A stretch of 49,355 nt of DNA. It comes from CAYQQR01 sp964420035. Its GTDB lineage: Bacteria > Bacteroidota > Bacteroidia > Bacteroidales > SM23-62. Below, piece by piece: positions 8,050 to 16,894 of the stretch. The number at the start of each line of letters is the position of its first letter. Position 1 is the first letter of the stretch. The position numbers and the translations under genes are program-made. Location of the stretch: positions 1 through 49,355 of the forward strand of contig CAYQQR010000031.1 of assembly GCA_964420035.1 (NCBI GenBank). The letters run 5' to 3'. The notes under the pieces were generated by a model. The model saw only the letters and a program-made list of their open reading frames with translations, did not search any database and had not been told where the DNA came from.

Positions 8050-10920
8050 TTAGGGGAGATCATTTTCCACTGGTTCACAGGAACATACGAGGTTGCGATC
8101 GCCGTAGGCATTATCTATCCTTCCTGCCGGGCACCAGAACTTGTTGGTCTCCACCCATGGCAGGGGAAAGGCTGCATATTTGCGCGAATAAGGATGAGTC
8201 CACTCATCTGCTACAAGCATAGTGGCCGTATGGGGTGCATTTTTAAGAACATTATCCTCTGCATCCGCGTCGCCTGTCCTGACCCTGCAGATCTCTCCGG
8301 CAATGGAAGCCATCGCCTCGATAAAGCGATCCAATTCGGCTTTTGATTCACTCTCGGTCGGCTCTACCATAAGGGTTCCATGAACGGGGAAGGAAAGGGT
8401 TGGCGCATGAAAACCATAGTCCATCAACCGCTTGGCAATATCCGCCTCTGATATCCCGGTTTCTGTCTTGAAATTCCTGCACTCCAGGATAAATTCATGG
8501 CCCACCATGTCCTTTTCTCCGGTGTAAAGAATCTTATAATGCTCTTTCAGTTTCGCTGCCAGGTAATTGGCATTCAGTAGCGCGATCTGTGTGGCACGGG
8601 TCAAGCCCTCCTCACCCAGCAGTTTACAATATGCATGGGATATGGTCAGGATGGAGGCACTGCCCCAGGGGGCTGCTGCCACGGCATGGATGCCTTTCAT
8701 ACCCCCGGTTTGCACGATGGGATGGGTAGGCAGATATTCAACAAGATGATCGGCCACCCCGATTGGGCCCATACCCGGTCCCCCGCCACCATGGGGAATG
8801 GCAAAGGTTTTGTGAAGATTCAAATGACAAACATCGGCACCGATGAGCGCCGGATTGGTAAGCCCTACCTGGGCATTCATATTGGCACCGTCCATATAGA
8901 CCTGTCCGCCGTTATCATGGATGATACCCATCATTTCTTTTACCCTGGCCTCGAATACACCATGGGTCGACGGATAGGTGATCATAAAGGCTGCCAGCCG
9001 GTCTTTATGCTCTTCCGCAAGCTGGCGGAGGTGTGTTATGTCTATGTTTCCCTTTTCATCGCAGCGCACTACCTTGACCTCCATACCGGCCATCACCCCG
9101 CTGGCAGGGTTGGTCCCGTGTGCCGATGCAGGGATAAGCACAACATTTCTTTGCTTTTGATCTTTATCATGCAGGTATTTTCTTATCACCAGAAGACCGG
9201 TATATTCGCCGGAAGCTCCTGAGTTGGGCATAAAGGATGTTGCTGCAAATCCGGTGATCGCCTTCAGATCTTCAGCCAGTTCACGCAGCAATTCCTGGTA
9301 ACCCTCTACCTGGTCCAGGGGAACGAATGGATGTATATCGGCAAATTCGGGCCAGGTCATGGCATAAAGCTGTACGGATGCATTCAGTTTCATGGTGCAG
9401 GATCCCAGGGAAATCATGGAACGGGTAAGGGAAATGTCCTTATTCTCCAGTGATTTGATGTAGCGCATCAGCTCAGTTTCCGAACGGTACTTGTTAAATA
9501 CCTCCTGCTCCAGGATGGAATCCTGCCGCTGCAGCTTTTTACCAAAGAATATCCTGTCTTCCAGCTGCTTTATCCGGACCGGCTTTTTCGATGCCGCAAT
9601 GGCAAAGACTTCCAGTATCTCGTTAAGATCTTCACCGAGGGTGGCCTCATCCAGTGATATCCCTATAGTATTCTCATCCAGGTACCTGAAGTTCATCTCG
9701 CGGTCCAGGGCCAGGTTACGGACCTGCTCCGAATTGATTCCTTCCGGCATGCCAATACAAAGGGTATCAAAAAAATCTTTATTCTGTTCCCGATAGCCCA
9801 GTTTTTCAAGCGATTCTGCCAGTATTCCAGCTGCAGAATGGATATGCATGGCAATCCGGCGCAATCCTCCGGCGCCGTGATAAATGGCATACATGCCGGC
9901 CATTGAGGCCAGGAGGGCCTGTGCGGTACAAATGTTCGAGGTTGCCCGTTCCCGTTTAATATGCTGTTCCCTGGTTTGCAGGGCCATGCGCAGAGCGGGT
10001 TTCCCTTCCCGGTCTACGGAAACACCTATGATGCGTCCGGGCAGATATCTCTTGAATTCCTCACGGGTAGCAAAAAAGGCTGCATGCGGACCGCCATATC
10101 CCATGGGGATCCCAAAACGCTGAGAGCTTCCTGCAACAACATCGGCACCCCATTGTCCGGGCGGATTCAGTAAGACCAGGCTCATCAGGTCGGCAACAAC
10201 AGAGACCCTGATGCCTGAAGACTTGGCACTTTCTACAAAATCTTTGTAATCATGAACCTGACCCTTACCCGAAGGATACTGCAGCTGAACGCCAAAATAC
10301 GAGCTATCCAGTGTGGCTGCATTAAAATCCCCTGTCACCAGTTTAATATCCAGAGGCTCCGCACGGGTCATGAGCAATTCCAGGGTCTGGGGAAAGACAT
10401 CCTGATCAACGAAAAATTTATTGCATTCTGCCTTAACCTGCTGCCTGCCGCGGGCATTGTAGAGCATGATCATGGCCTCAGCCGCGGCAGTCGCCTCATC
10501 CAGCAGGGAAGCATTGGCTATTTCCATAGCGGTAAGCTCCATAACCATGGTCTGGAAGTTAAGCAAAGCTTCCAGGCGACCCTGGGAAATCTCGGCCTGG
10601 TAAGGCGTATAGGAAGTATACCATCCGGGGTTCTCAAGGATGTTCCTCTTTATTACTGCCGGAAGGAGGGCCCGATAATAACCCATACCGATATAGCTCC
10701 TGTAGATCTTGTTCTTTGAAGCCAGGGATTTGATATGCTTCTGATACCCGTACTCGCTCATACCCCCCTGTAGGTTCATGGGGGTGTCGAGCCGGATGCC
10801 CTCCGGTATGGTCTTATCGGTCAGCTCATTCAAACTGTTCATCCCAAGCTCATTGAGCATGGAAAGAATCTCATCTTCCCGGGGACCTATATGCCGATCA
10901 AGGAATTTATCCAGTGCCAT
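8050..10920 (-). CDS. gcvP: Glycine dehydrogenase (decarboxylating), P protein
   Basis: This is the P protein of the glycine cleavage system. It is a PLP enzyme that decarboxylates glycine and passes the aminomethyl group to lipoyl-H protein (GcvH), feeding one-carbon folate metabolism. The 956 residues form the fused homodimer-type enzyme, as opposed to the split GcvPA/GcvPB pair. The N-terminus has DRHIGPREDEILSML. The PLP-binding segment NLHKTFAIPHGGGGPG puts the Schiff-base lysine at about residue 702. SLGSCTMKLN and HGTNPASGVMAG are also family signatures. Neither GcvT nor GcvH lies in the window, so the system is dispersed. A -7 box match lies upstream. Confidence 0.96.
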   Translation of the reverse strand: MALDKFLDRHIGPREDEILSMLNELGMNSLNELTDKTIPEGIRLDTPMNLQGGMSEYGYQKHIKSLASKNKIYRSYIGMGYYRALLPAVIKRNILENPGWYTSYTPYQAEISQGRLEALLNFQTMVMELTAMEIANASLLDEATAAAEAMIMLYNARGRQQVKAECNKFFVDQDVFPQTLELLMTRAEPLDIKLVTGDFNAATLDSSYFGVQLQYPSGKGQVHDYKDFVESAKSSGIRVSVVADLMSLVLLNPPGQWGADVVAGSSQRFGIPMGYGGPHAAFFATREEFKRYLPGRIIGVSVDREGKPALRMALQTREQHIKRERATSNICTAQALLASMAGMYAIYHGAGGLRRIAMHIHSAAGILAESLEKLGYREQNKDFFDTLCIGMPEGINSEQVRNLALDREMNFRYLDENTIGISLDEATLGEDLNEILEVFAIAASKKPVRIKQLEDRIFFGKKLQRQDSILEQEVFNKYRSETELMRYIKSLENKDISLTRSMISLGSCTMKLNASVQLYAMTWPEFADIHPFVPLDQVEGYQELLRELAEDLKAITGFAATSFMPNSGASGEYTGLLVIRKYLHDKDQKQRNVVLIPASAHGTNPASGVMAGMEVKVVRCDEKGNIDITHLRQLAEEHKDRLAAFMITYPSTHGVFEARVKEMMGIIHDNGGQVYMDGANMNAQVGLTNPALIGADVCHLNLHKTFAIPHGGGGPGMGPIGVADHLVEYLPTHPIVQTGGMKGIHAVAAAPWGSASILTISHAYCKLLGEEGLTRATQIALLNANYLAAKLKEHYKILYTGEKDMVGHEFILECRNFKTETGISEADIAKRLMDYGFHAPTLSFPVHGTLMVEPTESESKAELDRFIEAMASIAGEICRVRTGDADAEDNVLKNAPHTATMLVADEWTHPYSRKYAAFPLPWVETNKFWCPAGRIDNAYGDRNLVCSCEPVENDLP

Positions 10921-10943
10921 GAACGCGAAAATTTAAAGAACAT

Positions 10944-10951
10944 CAAAATTA
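10944..10951 (-). promoter_or_regulatory. Candidate -7 box upstream of gcvP
   Basis: The minus strand reads TAATTTTG, a perfect TAnnTTTG match, 23 bases before the gcvP ATG. No convincing -33 TTTG is found at the expected distance, so this is only suggestive. Confidence 0.3.
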
Positions 10952-11000
10952 ACAAGAATGACCCAAATCCTGACCCGGAAGTCATATGTTGAACAATAGT

Positions 11001-11639
11001 TCAGGAGAGGAAGGGATTCGACCTTTTCTCTGCACCGATCGAAGTGGGTGGTCCGTGTCCCGGATACACCGCTACATCATGGTCCAGCGTTAATATCTTC
11101 TCTTTCAAAGCCGAGATCAGGGTTTCACAGGCGCCACCGGGCAGGTCTGTTCTCCCTATGCTTCCTTTGAAAAGAGCATCCCCTGCTATCATAAACTTTT
11201 GCTCCCTGCTGAAGAAAACCAGTCCACCGGGGGAATGACCGGGCACATGAATGATCTCTAAAACAGAGTTTCCAAACTCAAGATGGTCTTTTTCTGATAG
11301 AAAACGCCCAACGGAAGGGGGTTGTTCAATATCCAGGCCGAACATGGCTGCCTGTTCCTTGGCACTTTCAACAATGACAAGCTCGTCCCGGTGCGCTTCA
11401 GAAACAAGATCATAGGCTTCCGTAACATACTTCCATCCCAGGATATGATCAATGTGGGCATGCGTATTGACCAGGCGAACCGGTTTCAAAGAATTGGAAA
11501 GGATCCAATCGTGCATCTTTCTGAATTCCCCCGGATCGGAACATCCGGGATCTATAATAATACATTCACCGGTCTCATCAGACAACAAATAGGTATTTTC
11601 CTGGAAAACATTGAAAGTGAAAGCTTTTATTTGAATCAT
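11001..11639 (-). CDS. Metallo-beta-lactamase-fold hydrolase (glyoxalase II-like)
   Basis: This is a small cytoplasmic binuclear-metal hydrolase of the YcbL/glyoxalase II group, which typically acts on thioesters such as S-lactoylglutathione analogues. In 212 residues all metal ligands are in place: THAHIDH (H60, H62, D64, H65), HVPGHSPGG (H135), AGDALFKGSIGRTD (D154) and VYPGHGP (H195). The product lacks the long C-terminal substrate domain of true glyoxalase II, like YcbL. It overlaps the sugar transferase gene by 4 bases (ATGA on the minus strand), so the two are co-translated. The biological substrate is unknown. Confidence 0.88.
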   Translation of the reverse strand: MIQIKAFTFNVFQENTYLLSDETGECIIIDPGCSDPGEFRKMHDWILSNSLKPVRLVNTHAHIDHILGWKYVTEAYDLVSEAHRDELVIVESAKEQAAMFGLDIEQPPSVGRFLSEKDHLEFGNSVLEIIHVPGHSPGGLVFFSREQKFMIAGDALFKGSIGRTDLPGGACETLISALKEKILTLDHDVAVYPGHGPPTSIGAEKRSNPFLS

Positions 11640-13051
11640 ACGCCCCGGCCTTTGATGATGGTGATGATGGTATAAAAGAGTATCTTGAAATCAACGTAGA
11701 GCGACATGTTCTCAATATACAGTATATCGTAACGAAGTCTTTTGATCATTTGTTCTACATTTTCGGCATAGCCGTATTTAACCTGTCCCCAGGATGTGAT
11801 GCCTGGTTTTACCTTGTGCAGATGAACATAATGGGGCGCCAGGGGAATGATCTGGTCTATAAAATATTTTCTTTCAGGTCTGGGTCCGACCAGGGACATG
11901 TCGCCAATCAAAACATTCCAGAAGTTCGGAATCTCATCGAATTTATGTTTTCTGAGGAACCTTCCGAAGGAGGTCAGCCGTTCATCGTTTTTCTTCGTGA
12001 GCTTTGGCCCGTCTTTTTCCGCATCCTGGTACATCGATCTGAACTTATAGATCTTAAAGGGTTTGCCATAACGCCCTATCCTTTCATGGGAATACAAAAC
12101 AGGCCCCCTGGAGGTGAGCTTGATCCCCAGGATGATCACAATATTCAGGGGTAGGGTAATGATCAGTGCGAAGAGTGATAGGACCACGTCCATGAGCCGT
12201 TTCAGATTCTCTTCCAAAACAGGCATCAGATCGTGGGAGATCTGTATCAAAGGGGTTCCCAGGAGGGTATCAATCTTGACCCTGCCGGTGAGGATATCGT
12301 AGATGTCGGGAATGGCTTTGACAACGATGCGGTAGCCACTCAGACTATTCAAAATGCGGTTGATCTTGTCGTGTTCCGAGCTCTCAATGGCGATGATCAC
12401 TTCCTCTATCTTCTTTTCCTTAATGATATTATGAATCTCGGACAAACCGCCCAGGTGCCGGGTATATTCCTGCAATTGATAGTGCTTCTTATCCTTGATA
12501 TTCACGAAGCCCAGGACACGGTTCCCGGAAGAAACCTCCTGTTCATTCAACTCCTTGAATATTTCCACGGCCTTAACGTTACTGCCGATCAGGAGTGTGT
12601 TGAAACCAATTTTACGGTCCCGGATACGCTTTAAGGTGATACCGGTGATGATCAACCTGAGCAGGTAGGTGATGCTGAAATGCAAACTGAACAGTACCAG
12701 GTAGGACAAATAATAACTCTTATAGGAAACTATGACATCGTCCAGTATGAGTGCAAAAAACAGGAAGGTGACACCGGCAAGGGAATTGAAAAAGGTCTGC
12801 CCCAATTCACTCAACCTTGATTTCCGGTAAACCTCCTTGTAAAAACCGGACAAATAATACAAGAGCAACCAGAACAAGGGAACAATGATAATGCCCAGGA
12901 CAAACCTTAATCCGAATTCCAATTCAACATCATAACCGAAAACCTGAGGCTCGATATGGATCTTACGAAATATATAGAAGAGTGCCCAGGCAATCGCGGC
13001 AGAAAGAAAATCGAAAAACAGATAGATAAATACCTGCTTTCTGCGGTTCAT
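11636..13051 (-). CDS. Exopolysaccharide polyprenyl-phosphate sugar-1-phosphate transferase
   Basis: This is a WcaJ/CpsE-type membrane enzyme that moves a sugar-1-phosphate from a nucleotide sugar to undecaprenyl phosphate, starting polysaccharide repeat-unit synthesis. The 471-residue protein has about four N-terminal helices (residues 5-125) and a CoA-binding-like domain (about 140-260). The C-terminal bacterial sugar transferase domain holds SRGPVLYSHERIGRYGKPFKIYKFRSM (split here as SRGPVLYSHERIG and FKIYKFRSM), LRKHKFDEIPNFWNVLIGDMS and LVGPRPE. These cover the family's catalytic and substrate-binding residues. The hydrolase gene overlaps its end by 4 bases, and the degenerate oxidoreductase lies 71 bases upstream on the same strand. 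No glycosyltransferase cluster follows, so it is an isolated initiating enzyme here. The sugar is not readable. Confidence 0.9.
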   Translation of the reverse strand: MNRRKQVFIYLFFDFLSAAIAWALFYIFRKIHIEPQVFGYDVELEFGLRFVLGIIIVPLFWLLLYYLSGFYKEVYRKSRLSELGQTFFNSLAGVTFLFFALILDDVIVSYKSYYLSYLVLFSLHFSITYLLRLIITGITLKRIRDRKIGFNTLLIGSNVKAVEIFKELNEQEVSSGNRVLGFVNIKDKKHYQLQEYTRHLGGLSEIHNIIKEKKIEEVIIAIESSEHDKINRILNSLSGYRIVVKAIPDIYDILTGRVKIDTLLGTPLIQISHDLMPVLEENLKRLMDVVLSLFALIITLPLNIVIILGIKLTSRGPVLYSHERIGRYGKPFKIYKFRSMYQDAEKDGPKLTKKNDERLTSFGRFLRKHKFDEIPNFWNVLIGDMSLVGPRPERKYFIDQIIPLAPHYVHLHKVKPGITSWGQVKYGYAENVEQMIKRLRYDILYIENMSLYVDFKILFYTIITIIKGRGV

Positions 13052-13122
13052 ATTATAGTGGTGCTTGTCCGGTTTTTGTTAAAAAACATAAAAATCGGCT
13101 GAAAATTGTCCTATAAGTAAAA

Positions 13123-14064
13123 TTAAAGTCTTTCCAGTATCTTGTCAACTATTCTGTGTGCGAGCAGAATACTGTCGTAACCTTGATGAATGGTTTGCAT
13201 CCATGCGTTGGTCTTCAGGATAGCATGGGAAAAAACCAGCATTTCATCCAGTATGCTGTTGCCATTCAGGACCAGCAAGGGTTCTTCAAACATGATCTGG
13301 GTTCCCTGGTTGACTTTTTTTCTGATGGATTGCTTGCTGTTCATGTCCACGTAAAGGATCTCATCCTTCTGAAAATATTGGATCTTAAAGGAAGCTTCCC
13401 CTGGCATATAACTGAGTGACATGTTGGCGGCGGCTCCGTTATCGAATTCAAGACGAATATGGATCAGGTCGGGAGCTTCCTTAAATACGGATGAAAGATG
13501 AACATTGATCCTTTTGATGTTCGTCTTTTTCCTGAACATGATCACATTCAAACCCTCAAAAACCTGTGAAAGCAATTTATCCTGGGCATAAGCATCCTGT
13601 CCGTCATAATGAATGTTCTTGGAGATCTCAATAAAGGAGGGATTTTTGATATAACGCGAAAGAGAGAGCAGTGCAGGATTGTAGCGTTCAGCCTGCCGTA
13701 CCATTAAAGTCACGTCTGCTTCCTCGGCAATCCTGTAAAGATGATCAATCTCTTCAATGGTCAGTTCATTGATCCGGTTGAGAAATACATGGCAGGAGGA
13801 CTTCAGTGCTTTCTCACTCATCTCCAGTAACTGGCTACCACCTGAGAGAAAGCTGAGCGCATCGGCCTTTTCAATTAACCGATCGGCATTTTTAAACACA
13901 GGCTGAATCAATTCACCGTTTTGCGCAACACGTTCGTAGAGAAAATAACCAACCAGATGTAATTCCGGAATTCCCTTCATTCCGTGGAAATGAATTATTT
14001 CGGGCTCATCATGCCCAATAACACCCAGTTGAATCATTAGAAAGACATTGGTTTTTGCAAACAT
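13123..14064 (-). CDS. Degenerate Gfo/Idh/MocA-like oxidoreductase homologue
   Basis: The 313-residue protein aligns by eye with the Gfo/Idh/MocA fold. It shows an N-terminal Rossmann-like strand (QLGVIGHDEPEIIHFHGM), a segment like the family's 'KH/EKP' region rewritten as CHVFLNRINELTIEEID, a VRQAERYNP segment where active enzymes have ERFNP, and a C-terminal beta sheet. The glycine-rich GxGxxG loop is replaced by GHDEPE and the E-K-P catalytic lysine is not seen, so NAD(P) binding and catalysis are doubtful. The ERYNP motif itself is kept, as in functional relatives. The start may be the ATG at 14064 or the internal one at 14037 (MIQLGVIG); no clear Shine-Dalgarno decides. It is divergent from pcm and sits 71 bases upstream of the sugar transferase. 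Confidence 0.6.
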   Translation of the reverse strand: MFAKTNVFLMIQLGVIGHDEPEIIHFHGMKGIPELHLVGYFLYERVAQNGELIQPVFKNADRLIEKADALSFLSGGSQLLEMSEKALKSSCHVFLNRINELTIEEIDHLYRIAEEADVTLMVRQAERYNPALLSLSRYIKNPSFIEISKNIHYDGQDAYAQDKLLSQVFEGLNVIMFRKKTNIKRINVHLSSVFKEAPDLIHIRLEFDNGAAANMSLSYMPGEASFKIQYFQKDEILYVDMNSKQSIRKKVNQGTQIMFEEPLLVLNGNSILDEMLVFSHAILKTNAWMQTIHQGYDSILLAHRIVDKILERL

Positions 14065-14160
14065 AAAGGAAATTGATACACTTATTTTCGGGAATCTCCA
14101 TGACTTTTCAACGAAGCTTGTTAAAATTTAAACTAACTTAATGGAAAATTTACTTATTGT

Positions 14161-14802
14161 ATGGAAGATTCCTACCGGCATAAAGGACTGCGCGAGCAAC
14201 TTGTGGAATCATTGAGGAACAAGGGCATAGCTGATGAAAAAGTGCTGGAAGCCATTGGGAAGATCCCACGGCATCATTTCATGGACAGCAGTTTTGTCAA
14301 TTTCAGCTACAAAGACCAGGCTTTTCCCATTGCAGCGGGTCAGACCATCTCCCAGCCCTATACCGTAGCCTTCATGACAGAATTACTGGATGTCAAAACC
14401 GGCAACAAGGTTCTTGAAGTAGGAACCGGATCGGGATACCAAACCGCGATTTTGCTTGAGCTTGGAGCAAGGGTTTATACCATTGAAAGACAAAAAAAGC
14501 TTTATGCATGGGCCCAGGAAAAACTTGGAGAGCTTGGATATAAACCCCAGTTTTTTCACGGGGACGGTTTTGAGGGGAAACCCAGCTACGGGCCCTACGA
14601 CCGGATTATAGTCACTGCAGCAGCCAGGGATATCCCCGATAAACTCGTGAAACAAATGAAGATTGGCGGAATAATGGTTGTTCCCGTGGGCGACCGCCTC
14701 TCTCAAAGTATGTTCAAGGTGTTGAAGACGGCAGATGACGACTACAAGACCACCAAACACGGGAATTTTGTGTTTGTACCAATGTTACCGGGGAAGGAAT
14801 GA
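14161..14802 (+). CDS. pcm: Protein-L-isoaspartate O-methyltransferase
   Basis: It repairs age-damaged proteins by methylating isoaspartyl residues with S-adenosylmethionine in the cytoplasm. The 213-residue product has the family order: PRHHFMDSSF, QTISQPYTVAFMTELL (the substrate-binding pre-motif), SAM motif I VLEVGTGSGYQTA (about residues 84-96), then YTIERQ and PYDRIIVTAAA. The length is typical. The ATG at 14161 is the only sensible start. It is divergent from the Gfo/Idh-like gene across a 96-base A+T-rich gap and convergent with thpR, from which it is separated by simple repeats. Confidence 0.94.
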   Translation: MEDSYRHKGLREQLVESLRNKGIADEKVLEAIGKIPRHHFMDSSFVNFSYKDQAFPIAAGQTISQPYTVAFMTELLDVKTGNKVLEVGTGSGYQTAILLELGARVYTIERQKKLYAWAQEKLGELGYKPQFFHGDGFEGKPSYGPYDRIIVTAAARDIPDKLVKQMKIGGIMVVPVGDRLSQSMFKVLKTADDDYKTTKHGNFVFVPMLPGKE

Positions 14803-14807
14803 AGTTT

Positions 14808-14859
14808 CAGGTTCCAGGTTCCAGGTTTAATTCACTACTTACTTCTTACTATCTACTTA
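14808..14859. repeat. Simple-sequence repeats between pcm and thpR
   Basis: Three 7-base units (CAGGTTC, CAGGTTC, CAGGTTT) run from 14808 to 14828. They are followed by a degenerate array of ACTT/TACT units (about 14833-14859). The second array runs into the 3' end of thpR and supplies its last codons and stop (TAG at 14849-14851). The two blocks look like replication-slippage products. Confidence 0.6.
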
Positions 14860-15418
14860 ATGCACACCTTGCCAGTGGAAGATATTCCGGGCCTTCCGGG
14901 CGGGTTATGCTTTCATAGAGTATTAATTCGCTAATCTGTTCTTCGTGGAAATTGACCTTTTCGTATTCTTTCATTATATCCAGGAGCAATTCAGGGTTCT
15001 TGAGAAATTTGATCCTTCCCAGGGTCAGGTGCGGAGATAAGGTTCTTTCTTCCAGTTCAAAACCCAGTTCAATGAGTTGCTGCCTTAACTGCTCCTGTAT
15101 ATTCTTCAGGCTTTCCAGCCGGTCCTCTATTCCCATCCACAGCACCCGGGGTTTGTGCAGACCGGGAAATACGCCTACCCCATTTACTTTTAAAGAAAAG
15201 GCTGCATAGGACCGGGCTGTCCTATTCATATTTTCTACAATTTCAGGGATCATCCCGGAGGGGGTGTTACCCAGGAAAGCAAGGGTAAGATGCATCAGAT
15301 CGGGACGAACCCATTTGATGGATTCCATTGAAAACCTGTCCTTTAAAACCTCCAGGGTATCAGTAATTTGATCATTGGCGGTAATCCTTACTGCAATAAA
15401 AGTTCTGTGCTTATCCAT
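14849..15418 (-). CDS. thpR: RNA 2',3'-cyclic phosphodiesterase (2H family)
   Basis: This 2H phosphoesterase opens 2',3'-cyclic phosphates of RNA; the family was first described as a 2'-5' RNA ligase. Both H-x-T motifs are present, HLTLAFLG and HLTLGRIK, at the normal spacing, with the start MDKHRTFIAVRI typical of the family. I place the start at the ATG at 15418 (189 residues). A longer reading from 15463 would add an unconserved stretch and overlap the elbB upstream region. The C-terminal codons fall inside a simple-repeat array, so the extreme C-terminus has probably drifted. It is divergent from elbB. Confidence 0.88.
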   Translation of the reverse strand: MDKHRTFIAVRITANDQITDTLEVLKDRFSMESIKWVRPDLMHLTLAFLGNTPSGMIPEIVENMNRTARSYAAFSLKVNGVGVFPGLHKPRVLWMGIEDRLESLKNIQEQLRQQLIELGFELEERTLSPHLTLGRIKFLKNPELLLDIMKEYEKVNFHEEQISELILYESITRPEGPEYLPLARCALSR

Positions 15419-15505
15419 AAAAGGAAGGTAGATTGAATGGGTACAATCATTAGAATAATACAAAAATTAAATAACTTTCAAGGTATAATTTTAAAAACAG
15501 AAGAT

Positions 15506-16162
15506 ATGCCTGACAAAAAGAAGATTGCTATTGTACTTGCCGGAAGCGGTGTATATGACGGATCCGAAATTCATGAAGCGGTTATGTGCATGTATGCCGT
15601 TAAGAAGCATGGTGCAGACTATACATTATTTGCTCCGGACATACCCCAACATCACGTGATAAACCACGTGAACGGGGATGAAATGAAAGAGGACCGGTTT
15701 GTTTTAATAGAATCGGCCAGGATCGCCCGCGGAGATATCCGCGCACTCAAGGAATTTGATGCTGCAGAATTCGACGGGCTGGTTTTCCCGGGCGGCTTCG
15801 GTGCGGCCAAGAACTTATCGACCTTTGCTTTCGACGGTCCCGATTGTGAAGTGAACGAAGAAGTATCAAATGCTGTTAATGCCATGGTAGAAGCCGGAAA
15901 ACCCATGGGGGCCCTGTGTATTTCCCCGGTGATCTTCGCCAAGGTATTGGGTGATGTAAAGCTTACCGTCGGACAGGACAGCGGTACCATCGATGCCGTA
16001 AAAAGCATGGGCGCCACCCACAGTGAAACCAACCACGGAGAAGTTGTGGTTGATGAAAAATACAAGTTGGCTACAACCCCCTGTTATATGCTGGATGCCA
16101 ATATTGTCCAGATACATGACGGTGCCATGAACGTGGTCAGGAAGGTTCTTGAAATGTCATAG
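15506..16162 (+). CDS. elbB: ElbB-like DJ-1/PfpI-family glyoxalase
   Basis: This is an ElbB (formerly 'isoprenoid biosynthesis protein') member of the DJ-1/PfpI superfamily. ElbB has weak glyoxalase activity in E. coli and its true role is unsettled. The 218-residue product from the ATG at 15506 starts MPDKKKIAIVLAGSGVYDG. It keeps the nucleophile elbow MGALCISPV (Cys138) and the family-specific VFPGGFGAAKNLS and THSETNHGEVVVD. The upstream ATG at 15437 would add 23 residues with no family match, so I reject it. Its stop overlaps the end of the convergent DUF4294 gene by 6 bases. Confidence 0.9.
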   Translation: MPDKKKIAIVLAGSGVYDGSEIHEAVMCMYAVKKHGADYTLFAPDIPQHHVINHVNGDEMKEDRFVLIESARIARGDIRALKEFDAAEFDGLVFPGGFGAAKNLSTFAFDGPDCEVNEEVSNAVNAMVEAGKPMGALCISPVIFAKVLGDVKLTVGQDSGTIDAVKSMGATHSETNHGEVVVDEKYKLATTPCYMLDANIVQIHDGAMNVVRKVLEMS

Positions 16163-16765
16163 CACTCCCTTTTCGATCATTTGCACGATTTCTTCTATGT
16201 CCCGGTCCTCGCCTCCCGGATCGTAGTCATCTTTTAAATTGCTGCCGAACAGGCGGGCTAGGGTTTGCCAGAAAAAAGCCGAAAGGGATCCCCTGAATTC
16301 CCTGACCAGGTTGTAGGAGGTATCCCCGGTTTCCCGGTCCACCAGCTTGATAAGAATCCGGCCCTGGGTGATGGTCAGTTGTTTAAGTTCTTCTTCATAC
16401 TTGTCAAAAAGTTCATTTTCCAGGACCCTGGTGAATCTTTTCTGATCTCTTTTCTCGGGAATTTTTTCGAGGTTTCTCTCGAGATACTGGAGTATCCGGG
16501 CGGATAGTTTGGCCCAGGGATAGGCTTTTTTAACATTGCGTATCAAGCGGGTATATCTTCTGCGTTCCCGCTCATTCTTGAATTTTCTTTCGGAAAAGAT
16601 ATATACTTCCTCTATGCCGGCAACCATAAAGGTGTCCCCTTCCTCGATCACCATTTTCCAAACTTCCAGGTCATCGATATGGATCACTTCCTGGGCATCA
16701 ACCGATGGCAATACCATCGTAAGAAAGAGCAAAGAGGACCATATGTGCTGCCGGATATATTTCAT
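16157..16765 (-). CDS. DUF4294 family exported protein
   Basis: This is a 202-residue protein of the Bacteroidetes-restricted DUF4294 family, with no established function. A signal peptide is visible (hydrophobic 8-20, then SVDAQ-E). It is followed by a charged domain with the family hallmarks FKNERERRRYTRLIRNVKKAYPWAK, written here in two parts as RERRRYTRLIRNV and KAYPWAK, and later LTITQGRILIKLVDRETG. The end is acidic. It is probably periplasmic. It overlaps the convergent elbB by 6 bases, and about 130 bases separate it from the divergent LRR gene. The neighbours do not suggest a role. Confidence 0.82.
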   Translation of the reverse strand: MKYIRQHIWSSLLFLTMVLPSVDAQEVIHIDDLEVWKMVIEEGDTFMVAGIEEVYIFSERKFKNERERRRYTRLIRNVKKAYPWAKLSARILQYLERNLEKIPEKRDQKRFTRVLENELFDKYEEELKQLTITQGRILIKLVDRETGDTSYNLVREFRGSLSAFFWQTLARLFGSNLKDDYDPGGEDRDIEEIVQMIEKGVL

Positions 16766-16894
16766 TTCAATCCCTGGCTAATGTCGCCTGAGTATGAACA
16801 TGTAAATCATATCTTATTAAACGATTGTTCAATCTTTTCGTTTATTTTTAGACGCTATTAATTGAAACTAAGTCAAATTTCGTACCATAAAATT

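Noticed and set aside
8030..8050. A/T-only stretch after gcvP as terminator
   Set aside because: There is no GC stem, only a run of As and Ts.
15419..15463. Upstream start for thpR
   Set aside because: The added residues have no family match; MDKHRTFIAVRI is the usual beginning.
15437..15505. Upstream start for elbB
   Set aside because: The added residues are unconserved and lie in the divergent intergenic region; MPDKKKIAIVLAGSG is the family start.
16862..16894. Upstream start for the LRR gene
   Set aside because: It would put a polar tail before the signal peptide; the ATG at 16895 gives a normal lipoprotein start.
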